Shown piece after piece: positions 8,813 through 19,175 of a stretch of DNA of 64,000 bases. The position numbers and the translations under genes are program-made. Source of the stretch: Hymenobacter sp. GOD-10R. Its GTDB lineage: Bacteria > Bacteroidota > Bacteroidia > Cytophagales > Hymenobacteraceae. The notes under the pieces are model-generated. The model worked only from the letters and a program-made list of their open reading frames with translations, was not told the DNA's origin and did no database searches. The stretch lies in assembly GCF_035609205.1 (NCBI RefSeq), contig NZ_CP141184.1, forward strand, positions 6,438,501 through 6,502,500. Reading direction: 5' to 3'. The first letter of the stretch is position 1. Each line of letters starts with the position of its first letter.

Positions 8813-9067
8813 GCGCTATTAGTCAGCGCTTACACCACTCTTGTGCAACTCCTACCTAGCTTATCACGAAGCGTCTGGCAGCAAAATAACCTATTGTCCT
8901 CCTGTAAGTTATAACCGTATACAAGAAGTACGCCCTGGCGGTGTTTAGCGTGGGCTTCTTGTACAAATTGTTCTAGAGCAGGGCCTTCTTAATATCCTAC
9001 TTGGAAATTGAATAGGCTTTCTCCTATAAAGACTATATTCGTCTCCTACTTACCATACTACCCTACC
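8813..9067. other. intergenic region before P1
   Basis: No gene seen. A weak hairpin with 9-bp arms lies at 8920-8928/8955-8963 (tacaagaag/cttcttgta). A TTG-started extension of P1 from 9008 is open but adds 20 residues before a good signal peptide, so I treat 9008-9067 as leader. No TAnnTTTG promoter box was found by eye. Confidence 0.5.
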
Positions 9068-12000
9068 ATGAACCAATCTTCTACCCCTACCTACCCACCT
9101 ATCCTAGGTTGGGCAGGAGTGCGCCTAACACCTATCTGGTGTACCGGCGTACTACTCCTGCTCGCTGGTGCGGCGCACGCCCAATCGCCCGTCGTCACTA
9201 GCCTTACGCCTGTGCGCAATGCCCGTGCAGCTTCCCCCTCGACTCGTGTGGCGGTGAACTTCAGCCAAGCCCTGAACAACGCCGCCGGCCAGCAAGCCTT
9301 TACTGTATTTAGCCAGCAAACAGGCAAGAAAGCCGGTGCCGTCTCGGTGCGGGGCAATACGCTTAATTTTGACCCAAACACCGATTTCAAGCCCGGTGAG
9401 ACGGTATATGCCACGGCCACGGCCGCGACCCGAGGCAACAATGGCGTGGCCGTCACCCCCCACGTTTTTCAGTTTACCACAGCCGTAACACCTAGCGCTG
9501 CTACCTTCAGCGGCGGCGCGGAAATTTCGGTTGGTCGGGGCCCACGCCGCGCCAAGCTTGGCGACGTCGATGGCGACGGTGACCTAGACCTACTCACCGC
9601 TACTTCGCTGGGCAGCACCGGCGCCGTGAGCATCCGCCTGAACGATGGCAAGGCTAGCTTCAGCAGCGGCGCCGATGTTGCCCTCAGCGAAGGCCCGCAG
9701 GACTTAGCACTCGGCGACCTAGATGGCGATGGTGATCTGGATTTTGTTACAATAGGCGGCACTACAGCTCGGGTGAGCTTAAACAACGGAACCGGGCGCT
9801 TCACCACCGGTCCGGCAACAGCCCTCGGTAGTGGCCTCGCGCTGAGCGTGGCCCTCGGCGACGTGGATGCCGACGGCGACCTAGATTTAGTAACTGTTCG
9901 GTCATTGAACGGAGTAAGCGTGCGTCTTAATGACGGCAACGGTACCTTCAGCAGTGCGCAAAACCTCCAGACCGGCTTCAACCCCCAGGAAGTGGTGCTC
10001 GGCGACATCGACAGCGATGGTGACCTTGACCTGCTCACCGCCAACAACCTGTATGGTAGCGCAAGCACCGTTGGGGTGCGGGTAAACGACGGCGACGGCA
10101 ACTTCTCGGGCACCTGGGAATACCCCGTTGGGATGGGCGCGATGAGCCTGACGCTAGGCGATGTAAACGGCGACGGCGACCTCGACCTGCTCACTGCCAA
10201 TGGTTCCAGCAACACCGTGAGTGTGCGCCTAAACGACAGCAAAGGTGTTTTCAAGAACGCCCCAGACATTGCCGTTGGCATTCGCCCCACCAACGTTACC
10301 GTGGGTGACCTAGACGGCGACGGCGACCTCGACCTACTGACGACCAACAACAACTTCACCAACGGTGCGACGCAAGCCGGCACCGTGAGCGTGCGCCTAA
10401 ACAACGGCAGCGGCACTTTCTCAGGCAATCAGGAAGTCGATACGAAGGTAGTAGGTCCTTCTTACGCCGCGCTTGGCGACCTCGACGGCGACGGTGACCT
10501 AGACTTTGCCACGGCCAACGCCGACTTTGAAGATGGGAAAGTGACGGTGCGCCTGAATCAGCCCACCACTACACCGCTGGCTGTCACGAGTGTTTCGCCC
10601 ACGCGCAACGCCCGGGCGGCGTCCAAAGCGACCGAAATTTCGGTGAGCTTCAACCAAGACCTCAGCGATACTCCCAACACGCAGCAAGCCCTGAAAGTAT
10701 TTGGGCAACAGGCAGGCGGCAAAAAGAACGGCAACGTGAAGGTGAACGGTAACACGCTCAGCTTTAAATCGAATGCTGACTTCCGAGCCGGCGAAACGAT
10801 ATCGGCAACCTTGATCGCCACCGCCCGCGGCAACAGCGGAGCGGCGTTAGCAAAGCCTCAGGTTTTTCAATTTACCACGGCAACCAGCCCTAGCGCGGGT
10901 ACCTTTGGTGCTGGCTCCGAAGTATCAATAGTTGGCGTGCCCTACGCGGTGAGCAGCGGCCTGACTACGGGCGACGTCGACGGCGATGGCAACCCTGATC
11001 TACTAACTTCCAACCCCCTGAATGACCAAGTAAGCGTGCGCCTGAACGATGGCAAAGGTGGCTTTGGTGGCACGCAAGAAGTGTCGGTGGGCAACCGGCC
11101 AGAGAACATCGTGCTCGGCGACGTCGATGGTGACGGCGACCTAGACTTAGTGGTGGTTAACCAAGGATCCACGGCCAATAACTTCGCCGGCACCGTGAGC
11201 GTGCGGCTGAATGATGGCAAAGGCGGCTTCACCGGTACGCAAGATGTAAGCGTCGGACGGGCACCGTACGACGTGACGCTCGGCGACGTAGATGCCGACG
11301 GTGACCTCGACTTTATCTCCTCCAATGGCGGCAACATGACGGCTAGCGTACGTCTCAACGACGGCACCGGCACCTTCACGGCGGGCCAGGAAATCACCAT
11401 CGGCGTCTCGCCCTTCGCGGCGGTGCTCGGTGACATTGATGGCGATGGCGACCTCGACCTGTTGGCGGGCAACTACTACGCTAGCACGGTGGCGACCCGC
11501 CTCAACAACGGCGACGGCACCTTCTCGGTTGGAAAGACGATCATCGCCGGTGGCCGGCCAGCTGGCTTGGCGGTAGGCGACATTGATGGCGACGGCGACC
11601 TCGACCTGTTGGCAACGGCGCTGCTAGGTGGCGTTGATGTGCGGGTGAACGACAGCGACGGCAATTTCAGCGGCACTCAGGTCATTAGCGGCATCAGCAA
11701 CTTCAGCATCGGCGACATCGATGGTGATGGTGACCTCGACGTAGTGGGCCTTGGTGGCGGCCTGAACACGGCCAGCGTGCGCCTGAACAACGGCACGGGC
11801 ACTTTCAGCATCGGTCAGCTGGTGGCAGTAGGTGCCGAGCCCAGTGCTCTAGCCCTGAGCGACGTAGATGGCGACGGCGACCTAGATGTGCTAACCCGCA
11901 GCAGAAACAACAGCAACAACTCGGTGAGTGTACGCCTGAACCAAGCAGCCTCGCTGCAAGTGGTATCAACTTGGCCCGTGCGTAACATCAACACGGCCGC

Positions 12001-13660
12001 GCGCAGCACTGACGTAGCCGCAAGCTTCAACCAGACCTTGGACAACACGCCCGCTACCCGCCGAGCCATTAGCGTATTCAGCCAACAAGCGGGTGGTAAA
12101 AAAGAAGGTACACTCACGGTAACTGGCAACACGTTGAGCTTCAACCCTAGCGAGGACTTGAAGGCTGGGGAAACGGTATTTGCTACCGTGGCCGCAACGG
12201 TACAAGGCAAAGCAGCTGCTAGCTTAACCACGCCGCAAGTCTTCCAATTCACGACGACCACCAGGATAGCGCCTGCGGTCTTCCGCAGCGGCACCGAATC
12301 AGCGGTAGGCACCAACCCACAGGGTGTAACCCTTGGCGACGTCGACGGCGATGGTGACCTCGATATTCTTACCGCCAACAACCTAGCTAACTCGGTTGCG
12401 ACGGGTACCGTGAGCATCCGCCTGAACAATGGTGATGGCACGTACACCGACGGCCAAGAAGTATCGGTGGGCCGTGGCCCTTACAGCGTGAAGCTAGCTG
12501 ACATTGATGGCGACGGTGACCTCGACCTGCTCACGCCTAACTCCAACGTGAACTCGGTAAGCGTCCGGTTCAACAACGGAAATGGGCGCTTCGTTGGCAA
12601 CCAGGAAGTAGCCGTTGGCAACCTGCCCCACGACGTGGCCCTCGGCGACATTGATGGCGACGGTGACCTCGACCTACTGGCCGCCAACTATACCGTAGCC
12701 AACAGCGTGATCAGCAGCACCGTGAGTGTGCGCCTGAACAATGGCAACGGTATCTTCAGCAGCTACCAGGAAGTATCGGTTGGCGCTCGGCCCCTTACCG
12801 TAACGCTCGGCGACGTCGACAATGACGGCGACCTCGACTTCGTGACGGCTAGCTCGAATGGCACAACTGCCAGCGTGCGCCTGAACAACGGCACGGGTAC
12901 TTTCTCGGGCACCCAAGAAGTGTTGGTAGGCTTCACTCCTGCAGCAGCTACCCTAGCCGACGTGGATAATGACGGTGACCTCGACCTGCTCACCACCAAC
13001 TACTTCAACTACGCCAACACCAGCCGCTATACCAGCAGCACCGTGAGCGTGCGCCTGAATGATGGTGATGGTACGTTCTCGGGTACCCAGCAAATAAGTG
13101 TGGGAGATGGCGCCAACAGCATCGCTCTAGGAGATGCAAACGGCGACAAATTCTTGGACCTGTTTGTCACGAACAGCCTCGGTAAAACGGTAAGCCTACG
13201 CCTGAATGACACAAAGGGCACCTTCCTAGGTATGCAGCAGATAGCCGTAGGTGATGAGCCCACGAGCCTAGCTTTAGGCGACCTAGATGACAACGGCACC
13301 CTCGACTTGGTGGTAGCGAACTACAGCTCCGACGACGTGAGCGTGCGCCTGAATACGCTAGCGTCGGTGGCAGAACGAGTGTTGGCAACAGCTCCCGCCG
13401 AGTTAATCGAGCAGATCAACGTGTACCCAAACCCCGCGCATTCGGCCGTGCGCTTGTTGTTGCCTCAGGCAATTGCCAAGCAGGCGCTGCAAGTGAGTTT
13501 GCTCAACGCCCTAGGTCAGACGGTGCTTGAGCGGCAGTTTACCACGGCGCAAGCGGTTGACGGTCCGGAACTTGACTTGAGCACCCTCACGACTGGCTTG
13601 TACACCGTGCAGATGCGCACCAGCGCCGGCCTAGTCACCAAACGCTTGATGGTAGAATAA
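9068..13660 (+). CDS. P1: T9SS-secreted protein with three FG-GAP/VCBS beta-propellers
   Basis: Founder description for the array. From the ATG at 9068 it is 1530 aa: signal peptide (1-39, ending GAAHAQ), then three modules of one Ig-like domain plus seven blades, then a T9SS sorting tail. Ig domains of the SbsA/Big_5 kind (about 40-150, 499-615, 961-1075) share PxRNAR...FSQxL, FSQQ...KKxG, NTLxF, FKxGETV and VFQFTT. Propellers lie at about 160-497, 630-959 and 1085-1430; each blade holds the calcium loop DxDGDGDLDL and a VSVRLNxGxGTF strand. The tail (1436-1530) has VYPNPAHSAVRL and ends TKRLMVE. In blade 6 of the last propeller the loop is degenerate (DANGDKFLD). No TIG domain. Expected to be exported by Sec, then across the outer membrane by T9SS. 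Ligand unknown. Confidence 0.9.
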   Translation: MNQSSTPTYPPILGWAGVRLTPIWCTGVLLLLAGAAHAQSPVVTSLTPVRNARAASPSTRVAVNFSQALNNAAGQQAFTVFSQQTGKKAGAVSVRGNTLNFDPNTDFKPGETVYATATAATRGNNGVAVTPHVFQFTTAVTPSAATFSGGAEISVGRGPRRAKLGDVDGDGDLDLLTATSLGSTGAVSIRLNDGKASFSSGADVALSEGPQDLALGDLDGDGDLDFVTIGGTTARVSLNNGTGRFTTGPATALGSGLALSVALGDVDADGDLDLVTVRSLNGVSVRLNDGNGTFSSAQNLQTGFNPQEVVLGDIDSDGDLDLLTANNLYGSASTVGVRVNDGDGNFSGTWEYPVGMGAMSLTLGDVNGDGDLDLLTANGSSNTVSVRLNDSKGVFKNAPDIAVGIRPTNVTVGDLDGDGDLDLLTTNNNFTNGATQAGTVSVRLNNGSGTFSGNQEVDTKVVGPSYAALGDLDGDGDLDFATANADFEDGKVTVRLNQPTTTPLAVTSVSPTRNARAASKATEISVSFNQDLSDTPNTQQALKVFGQQAGGKKNGNVKVNGNTLSFKSNADFRAGETISATLIATARGNSGAALAKPQVFQFTTATSPSAGTFGAGSEVSIVGVPYAVSSGLTTGDVDGDGNPDLLTSNPLNDQVSVRLNDGKGGFGGTQEVSVGNRPENIVLGDVDGDGDLDLVVVNQGSTANNFAGTVSVRLNDGKGGFTGTQDVSVGRAPYDVTLGDVDADGDLDFISSNGGNMTASVRLNDGTGTFTAGQEITIGVSPFAAVLGDIDGDGDLDLLAGNYYASTVATRLNNGDGTFSVGKTIIAGGRPAGLAVGDIDGDGDLDLLATALLGGVDVRVNDSDGNFSGTQVISGISNFSIGDIDGDGDLDVVGLGGGLNTASVRLNNGTGTFSIGQLVAVGAEPSALALSDVDGDGDLDVLTRSRNNSNNSVSVRLNQAASLQVVSTWPVRNINTAARSTDVAASFNQTLDNTPATRRAISVFSQQAGGKKEGTLTVTGNTLSFNPSEDLKAGETVFATVAATVQGKAAASLTTPQVFQFTTTTRIAPAVFRSGTESAVGTNPQGVTLGDVDGDGDLDILTANNLANSVATGTVSIRLNNGDGTYTDGQEVSVGRGPYSVKLADIDGDGDLDLLTPNSNVNSVSVRFNNGNGRFVGNQEVAVGNLPHDVALGDIDGDGDLDLLAANYTVANSVISSTVSVRLNNGNGIFSSYQEVSVGARPLTVTLGDVDNDGDLDFVTASSNGTTASVRLNNGTGTFSGTQEVLVGFTPAAATLADVDNDGDLDLLTTNYFNYANTSRYTSSTVSVRLNDGDGTFSGTQQISVGDGANSIALGDANGDKFLDLFVTNSLGKTVSLRLNDTKGTFLGMQQIAVGDEPTSLALGDLDDNGTLDLVVANYSSDDVSVRLNTLASVAERVLATAPAELIEQINVYPNPAHSAVRLLLPQAIAKQALQVSLLNALGQTVLERQFTTAQAVDGPELDLSTLTTGLYTVQMRTSAGLVTKRLMVE

Positions 13661-13723
13661 ACAAAACACGACGAGACTTGCCCTCGCTTTTCCACAAGCG
13701 ACACGCAACTTACTCTTTCACTC

Positions 13724-13755
13724 AAAACGACCGGAGGCTAGCCTCCGGTCGTTTT
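13724..13755 (+). terminator. terminator of P1
   Basis: Perfect 15-bp arms 13724-13738 and 13741-13755 (aaaacgaccggaggc) followed by a T-run: a strong rho-independent terminator. The remaining bases to P2 (13756-13954) are AT-rich, contain no gene, and presumably hold the P2 promoter, which I cannot pinpoint. Confidence 0.85.
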
Positions 13756-13954
13756 TGTTGTTGATTACCTGTAGCGAAGCACACCGACCTATGAGCCTAC
13801 TCCTTGATAGGACTAAAAAATACCATTGTACTATAGCAACACAAACTTGTATTTTATGTAAAACAATTTCACATTAATTGTATTCTAGAAGAACCTATTC
13901 AGCTAATATTTAGCACTTACCATTCAAACCAATCCATCCCACCCTTCTTTCCTC

Positions 13955-15706
13955 ATGGCAACATTCCTTACGCTTTTCCCTAGGTCAACTTCTTTGATAG
14001 CGGGAGTAACTCTGCTGCTAGCAGTAGGCACCGAAACAGCCAACGCGCAGGCCCCGATTATCACTAGTCTGGTGCCGGCCCGCAATGCTCGGTCGGCGCC
14101 ACGCGCTACCAACGTCACAGTCGGCTTCAGCCAAGCCTTGAACAACACCACAAGCACGCAACAAGCGCTAAAAGTATTCAGCCAAAGAGCTGGCGGGAAA
14201 AAGGCGGGGCTAAGTACTGTGAGCGGCAGCACGCTCAGCTTCAACCCAACCACGGATTTTAAAGCGGGCGAAACCGTATTTGCCACCGTGACAACGGGCG
14301 TGCAGAGCAACAACCAGAACCTAGCTCAACCGCAGGTTTTCCAGTTCACAACAGCCGTAGTGCCCAGTCCCGGCAAGTTTGGCGGCGGTTCCGAAGTAGT
14401 AGTCGGCTCCACGCCCTTAGAAGTCATCTTGGCAGATATTGATGGCGACAGCGACCTAGACGTGCTAACGACCATCAGCGAATCGTCGACGCTGAGCATC
14501 AGCCTCAACAACGGCAGCGGCGTGTTTGCGGTCAGCCAGCAGATTCCGAATACCACCAACCCAACCATGGCGGATGTGGACAGCGACGGCGACCTAGACC
14601 TCGTAACGCCATCGAGCTATAACAACCCTAACCCAGGAGTGACCATCCGCTTGAACAACGGCAACGGTGTGTTCAGCGTTAGTCAGGAGCTAGGTGGCTT
14701 GTTTAACACGGTTTATAAAACGGCCGCGGGCGATATGGACGGCGACGGCGACCTTGACCTCGTAACTTCGGGGAACGGGGGACTGGTGTTCATCTTAACC
14801 AACAATGGCACCGGCACATTCAGCAGCACTTCGCAGCCAATCGGCTCTTCCCCCTCGAACAACACCAGAATCCTGCTAGGTGATGTCGACAACGATGGGG
14901 ACCTCGATGTTGTGGTCGCCAACTACCTCCTCAACAATACTACCTACACGAGCAGCGCCGTGTACGTGTATTTGAACAACGGACCGAACTCCTTCAGCCT
15001 CGGCCAGCAACTACCTATTACGGTATATATTGCGGATATCGCCATGGGTGATGTTGATGGTGATACCGACCTCGACTTGGTGGTTTCCCGCGGTGGCGCC
15101 AACTCCGTGAGCGTACTGCTAAACAACAGCCGGGGCCTTTTCAGCGAAGGGCAGGCTGTACCGGTTCCGCGGGCGCAGACGCTCGCCCTAGGTGACGTGG
15201 ATGGCGACGGCGACTTCGACCTGCTCACCGGCAACTACGACGCAAAGGCCGTTGACGTGCGCCTCAACAACGGCAACGGCACCTTCGCCAGTAGCCAGCA
15301 AACCGTTAGCGTCGGTAGCAATGGCACCTTGGGCGGTATCACCCTGGGTGATGTAGATAACGACGGCGACCTGGATTTCGTCACGGCCAACAGCTTCACT
15401 GGCTCCACCTTGAGCGTGCGCCTAAACCAAGTGACGCTAGCCAATGCACCGGCTAAATTGGCGCAAAAAGTCAGCGTGTATCCCAACCCGACGCATGCCG
15501 CCGTGCACGTGCTCTTGCCCGCTGAGCTAGCCACCCAGCGCGTGCAAATGGACGTGGTGAACGCCCTAGGCCAGGTGGTGCTCTCGCAAACGCTAGCGAC
15601 TCAAGCCGTTTCAGAAGTGGCGTTGCCACAACTCACGGCCGGCGTGTACAGCGTGCAGTTGCGCACAGCAAAGGGCTTGGTATCAAAGCTTCTCGTCATT
15701 GAGTAA
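13955..15706 (+). CDS. P2: single-propeller T9SS-secreted FG-GAP protein
   Basis: Smallest member of the array, 583 aa. Signal peptide 1-32 (ends TANAQ), one Ig-like domain (33-140, PARNARSAPRATNVTVGF...), one seven-blade propeller (about 145-490) and the sorting tail from LANAPAKLAQKVSVYPNP (about 495-583, ending KLLVIE). The blades are the most diverged in sequence among the array: calcium loops include DIDGDSDLD and DVDGDTDLD, and the outer strands read ILTNNGTGTF and VYLNNGPNSF where others have VRLNNGNGTF. It is the minimal complete unit, so it shows what the basic building block is. It has its own terminator on each side and is probably a separate transcription unit. Confidence 0.9.
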   Translation: MATFLTLFPRSTSLIAGVTLLLAVGTETANAQAPIITSLVPARNARSAPRATNVTVGFSQALNNTTSTQQALKVFSQRAGGKKAGLSTVSGSTLSFNPTTDFKAGETVFATVTTGVQSNNQNLAQPQVFQFTTAVVPSPGKFGGGSEVVVGSTPLEVILADIDGDSDLDVLTTISESSTLSISLNNGSGVFAVSQQIPNTTNPTMADVDSDGDLDLVTPSSYNNPNPGVTIRLNNGNGVFSVSQELGGLFNTVYKTAAGDMDGDGDLDLVTSGNGGLVFILTNNGTGTFSSTSQPIGSSPSNNTRILLGDVDNDGDLDVVVANYLLNNTTYTSSAVYVYLNNGPNSFSLGQQLPITVYIADIAMGDVDGDTDLDLVVSRGGANSVSVLLNNSRGLFSEGQAVPVPRAQTLALGDVDGDGDFDLLTGNYDAKAVDVRLNNGNGTFASSQQTVSVGSNGTLGGITLGDVDNDGDLDFVTANSFTGSTLSVRLNQVTLANAPAKLAQKVSVYPNPTHAAVHVLLPAELATQRVQMDVVNALGQVVLSQTLATQAVSEVALPQLTAGVYSVQLRTAKGLVSKLLVIE

Positions 15707-15720
15707 GCTTAGCTTAACCT

Positions 15721-15750
15721 AGCTGTTCTTCTTGCCTTTCAAGAACAGCT
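15721..15750 (+). terminator. first hairpin after P2
   Basis: Exact 10-bp arms agctgttctt (15721-15730) and aagaacagct (15741-15750) with a 10-base loop, 14 bases after the stop codon. A stronger hairpin follows at 15798. The full P2-P3 gap (15707-16009) otherwise holds no convincing gene. Confidence 0.6.
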
Positions 15751-15797
15751 TCGAGTACTACCTAGGAGTATACCCCTTCGCTTTCCAACAGCAATCC

Positions 15798-15831
15798 GAC
15801 GAGTGCCGCCTGCTAGCAGGCGGCACTCGTC
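15798..15831 (+). terminator. second hairpin after P2
   Basis: Exact 17-bp arms meeting at a central CTAG (gacgagtgccgcctgct / agcaggcggcactcgtc), followed by ttcgtttt. Good intrinsic terminator. Confidence 0.8.
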
Positions 15832-16009
15832 TTCGTTTTAGGCAGCCCCAACCCAATCAAAAACGCGCCTCTACTCTCAGTGTTAAAGCCACACGAATAT
15901 TAACTTTTCAAGAACACATAGTCTTCTGCGGAAACAAAACCTACCTTGTTCCCGTCTACTGCTCTGATAATCTGACACAACCGACATCACCTTTCTAATT
16001 AAGCTAGCT

Positions 16010-19000
16010 ATGATCCGAACACCTACTTTCACACTTCATCGTGGTTCTATCATTCAAAAATCTTGGTTAGGACTGAGCGCAGCACTGCTCCTCACGGCGA
16101 ATAGTGTTTATGCTCAAGCTCCTACCGTTACCAACCTCACGCCAGCCCGCAACGCCCGCTCAGCGCCACGCACGACCGATGTGGTGGTGGGCTTTAGCCA
16201 GACGCTAAGCAACACGGCCGCCACGCAAGGCGCCCTCAAAGTGTTCAGTGCGCAGGCTGGAGGTAAAAAAGCGGGTATAGCTACCGTGAGCGGTAATACG
16301 CTCACCTTCAACCCTAGCGCCGACTTTAAAGCAGGGGAAACGGTTTTCGCCACCGTCACCGCAGGTGCACAAAGCACCAGCGGCACGGCAATTACCCCGC
16401 ACGTCTTTGAATTCACTACCGCTACTTCACCCAGCACGGGCATACTGGCGGGCGGTTTGGAGCTAGGGCTACAATTTGACAACCGCGACGTGGCACTAGG
16501 CGACCTAGATGGAGACGGCGACCTGGATATTGTATCGTGCTACGGCACCAGCGACCCAATTCCGGGGGTCGTGGTGGTGCGTTTGAACGCCGGCAACGGC
16601 TACTTCACGGATGCGCAGGACGTACGCGTGGGCACCAATCCTTTTGCCAACATCCTAGCCGACGTGGATGGCGACGGCGACCTGGATTTACTCACCGGCA
16701 ACTCGCGCAACAACATCACGGCCAGCACCGTGAGCATCCGAAAGAATGACGGCAATGGCAACTTCAGCGGCACCCAAGATGTCGTGGTGGGTCCCTTTCC
16801 TAATAGTCTAGCCGTTGGCGACCTAGATGGCGACGGCGACCTAGATTTTGTCATTGCCAGCAACCGATTGAGTGTACGCCTGAACGATGGCAACGGCACC
16901 TTTGACGGTACCACGGAAATAACAACAGGCGTTAACAGCCCTCAATTTGTTGCGGCACGTGACCTCGACGGCGACGGCGATTTAGACCTCATCAGCGCTA
17001 ACGGCGACAACACGGTGAGTGTACTCTTAAACGACGGCAAGGCCAATTTTAGCAAGGGCTCGGAACTGGCGATGAGCAGCTACTCCAAGCTAGCTTTTGG
17101 CGACGTGGATGCCGATGGTGACCTAGATTTTGTCGCTACCGGTAGCGGAACTCGCGCTAATACGCTGAACATCCACCGCAACGACGGGACAGGCACTTTC
17201 TCAAGCGCGCAGCAACTTGCTGCCAACAGGGTTATGGCCTTGTCTCTCAATGACATGGACGGCGACGGCGACCTAGATTTGGTTACGGCCGAAGGCTTAA
17301 ACATCATGGCCATCCGCTTGAATGATGGTACCGGCATTTTTGGCAACAGTCGCAACGCCAGCATCCCCGATGGCCCTATCAGCCTAGCGGTAGGTGATAT
17401 GAATGGCGATGGAAGCCTAGATGCCGTTGCCACTTGCAGCTCCTCTTTTTATCGAGCTATTAGCATCCGCCTGAACCAAGACTTAGCGGTCAGCACCATC
17501 TTGCCAGTGCGCAATGCCCGCTCGGCCCCGCGCAGCACCGATGTGGCCGCGACCTTCAATCAGCCTTTGGCTAATAATGCCGTCACCCTAGGTTCGCTGA
17601 AAGTATTCAGCCATCAGAGCGGCGGCAAGAAAGCGGGCACGGCTGCGGTAAATGGTAACACCTTAGCCTTCAACCCTAGCACCGACTTCAAAGCGGGCGA
17701 AACAGTACTAGCCACGCTGACCGCGGGCGCCCAGAGTAGCAACGGGGCAGCGTTGGCGACCCCACAGGTTTTTCAATTTACTACCGCTACCAGCCCGAGC
17801 ACGGGGCGCTTCAACCAGGGTCCTGACTTTCCGGTAGACCCGAACAGCAACCCCTATAACCTAGCTACCGGCGATGTAGACGGGGACGGCGACCTGGATA
17901 TTCTCACCGCTAACTTCGGCGGCAGCGTGAGTGTGCTGCTAAACAACGGCAGTGGCTCCTACGCCAGTAACCAAAGCGTGCCGGTGGCCAGCGCGACTCT
18001 AGCCATCGTGTTGGCCAACCTCGACGGGGACGGCGACCTAGATTTTGCCACGGCCAATGGTCTAGGTAGCACCGGCACGGTGAGCATTCGCCTGAACAAC
18101 GGCAGCGGCACCTTCAGCGGCACGACTACCATCACGACGGGTTACCGCTCCAACGGCGCGGGCAATGGCCTGGTCGCCGGCGACGTGGACGGCGACGGCG
18201 ACCTAGATCTGCTCACAAGTTATTTGCCGAACAGCACGAACACCAACAACGGTTTGGTAGGAGTACTCCTTAATAATGGTAGCGCCAGCTTCACGGTAAC
18301 GCAGCAGGTGACCACGCCACCGTTGCCCTACGAAATAGCACTGGGCGACATCGACAATGACGGTGACCTCGATCTGCTGGCAGCTAGTTCGAGCACCGTG
18401 AGTGTACGGCTCAACAATGGCAAGGGCACCTTTGCGACCTCCGGTGAACAAGTTTCTGGTGGCGGAACTGTCCTGCCCGGTGACCTAAACGCGGATGGTT
18501 ATCTCGACTTTGTCACTTTTGAAAATGGTAACAACCTTGGGGTGCGGCTAGGAAATGGCACTGGCGCTTTTAACGTGGTTCAATCCATTACGCAGCTGGG
18601 CGGAATCACTGACCCTGCCCTAGGCGACGTGGATGGTGACGGCGACCTCGACGTGGTGGATGTGAGCCGTAATGCTAACGGTGCGGATGTATACTTCAAT
18701 AATGGTACTGCCATCTTCTCGCCTAGTCAGTTTCTGCCAGTGGGCCAGTCGCCTTACAGTGTAGCCCTCGGCGATGTGGATAACGATGGTACCCTAGACC
18801 TGCTAGCCGCCAACTACACCAGCCAGACGGTGAGCGTGCGCTTGAACAAGACCGTGCTGGCTACTGCGCCCGCGCAGCTTGCCGAGCAAGTGAGCGTGTA
18901 CCCCAATCCGGCCCACAGCATGGTGCATCTGCGCCTGCCCACCGAGCTAGCCCAGCAGCGCTTGCAAGTGCGTGTGCTCAACGCCCTCAGCCAAGTCGTA

Positions 19001-19126
19001 CTGACCCAAACCTTAGCAACTCAAGCTACGCCCGAGCTAGCCCTACCGCACCTAGCTGCTGGCCTCTATACCCTTCAGCTTCAAACCAACAAAGGCATAA
19101 TAGTTAAACGTCTGGCAGTAGAGTAG
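16010..19126 (+). CDS. P3: two-propeller T9SS-secreted FG-GAP protein
   Basis: 1038 aa. Signal peptide (1-36, ends NSVYAQ), Ig-like (about 38-150), propeller 1 (about 160-487), Ig-like (488-600), propeller 2 (about 615-947), sorting tail (948-1038, VYPNPAHSMVHLRLP). The first blade has a long cysteine-containing loop, VSCYGTSDPIPGVVVVRLN, that recurs only in P7 and P8 and marks these three as one subgroup. Blade 7 of propeller 1 is DMNGDGSLD, again as in P7 and P8. Blade 5 of propeller 2 (DLNADGYLDF) is degenerate. Only 49 bp without a hairpin separate it from P4, so the two are probably co-transcribed. Confidence 0.9.
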   Translation: MIRTPTFTLHRGSIIQKSWLGLSAALLLTANSVYAQAPTVTNLTPARNARSAPRTTDVVVGFSQTLSNTAATQGALKVFSAQAGGKKAGIATVSGNTLTFNPSADFKAGETVFATVTAGAQSTSGTAITPHVFEFTTATSPSTGILAGGLELGLQFDNRDVALGDLDGDGDLDIVSCYGTSDPIPGVVVVRLNAGNGYFTDAQDVRVGTNPFANILADVDGDGDLDLLTGNSRNNITASTVSIRKNDGNGNFSGTQDVVVGPFPNSLAVGDLDGDGDLDFVIASNRLSVRLNDGNGTFDGTTEITTGVNSPQFVAARDLDGDGDLDLISANGDNTVSVLLNDGKANFSKGSELAMSSYSKLAFGDVDADGDLDFVATGSGTRANTLNIHRNDGTGTFSSAQQLAANRVMALSLNDMDGDGDLDLVTAEGLNIMAIRLNDGTGIFGNSRNASIPDGPISLAVGDMNGDGSLDAVATCSSSFYRAISIRLNQDLAVSTILPVRNARSAPRSTDVAATFNQPLANNAVTLGSLKVFSHQSGGKKAGTAAVNGNTLAFNPSTDFKAGETVLATLTAGAQSSNGAALATPQVFQFTTATSPSTGRFNQGPDFPVDPNSNPYNLATGDVDGDGDLDILTANFGGSVSVLLNNGSGSYASNQSVPVASATLAIVLANLDGDGDLDFATANGLGSTGTVSIRLNNGSGTFSGTTTITTGYRSNGAGNGLVAGDVDGDGDLDLLTSYLPNSTNTNNGLVGVLLNNGSASFTVTQQVTTPPLPYEIALGDIDNDGDLDLLAASSSTVSVRLNNGKGTFATSGEQVSGGGTVLPGDLNADGYLDFVTFENGNNLGVRLGNGTGAFNVVQSITQLGGITDPALGDVDGDGDLDVVDVSRNANGADVYFNNGTAIFSPSQFLPVGQSPYSVALGDVDNDGTLDLLAANYTSQTVSVRLNKTVLATAPAQLAEQVSVYPNPAHSMVHLRLPTELAQQRLQVRVLNALSQVVLTQTLATQATPELALPHLAAGLYTLQLQTNKGIIVKRLAVE

Positions 19127-19175
19127 CCTCTTATTCCTTTCCGCATCGATCTGTTCCTCCCTATACCATAGCACC

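Noticed and set aside
15732..15998. 88-codon plus-strand frame between P2 and P3
   Set aside because: It runs through both P2 hairpins, has no recognisable domain and no signal peptide; its composition is that of spacer DNA.
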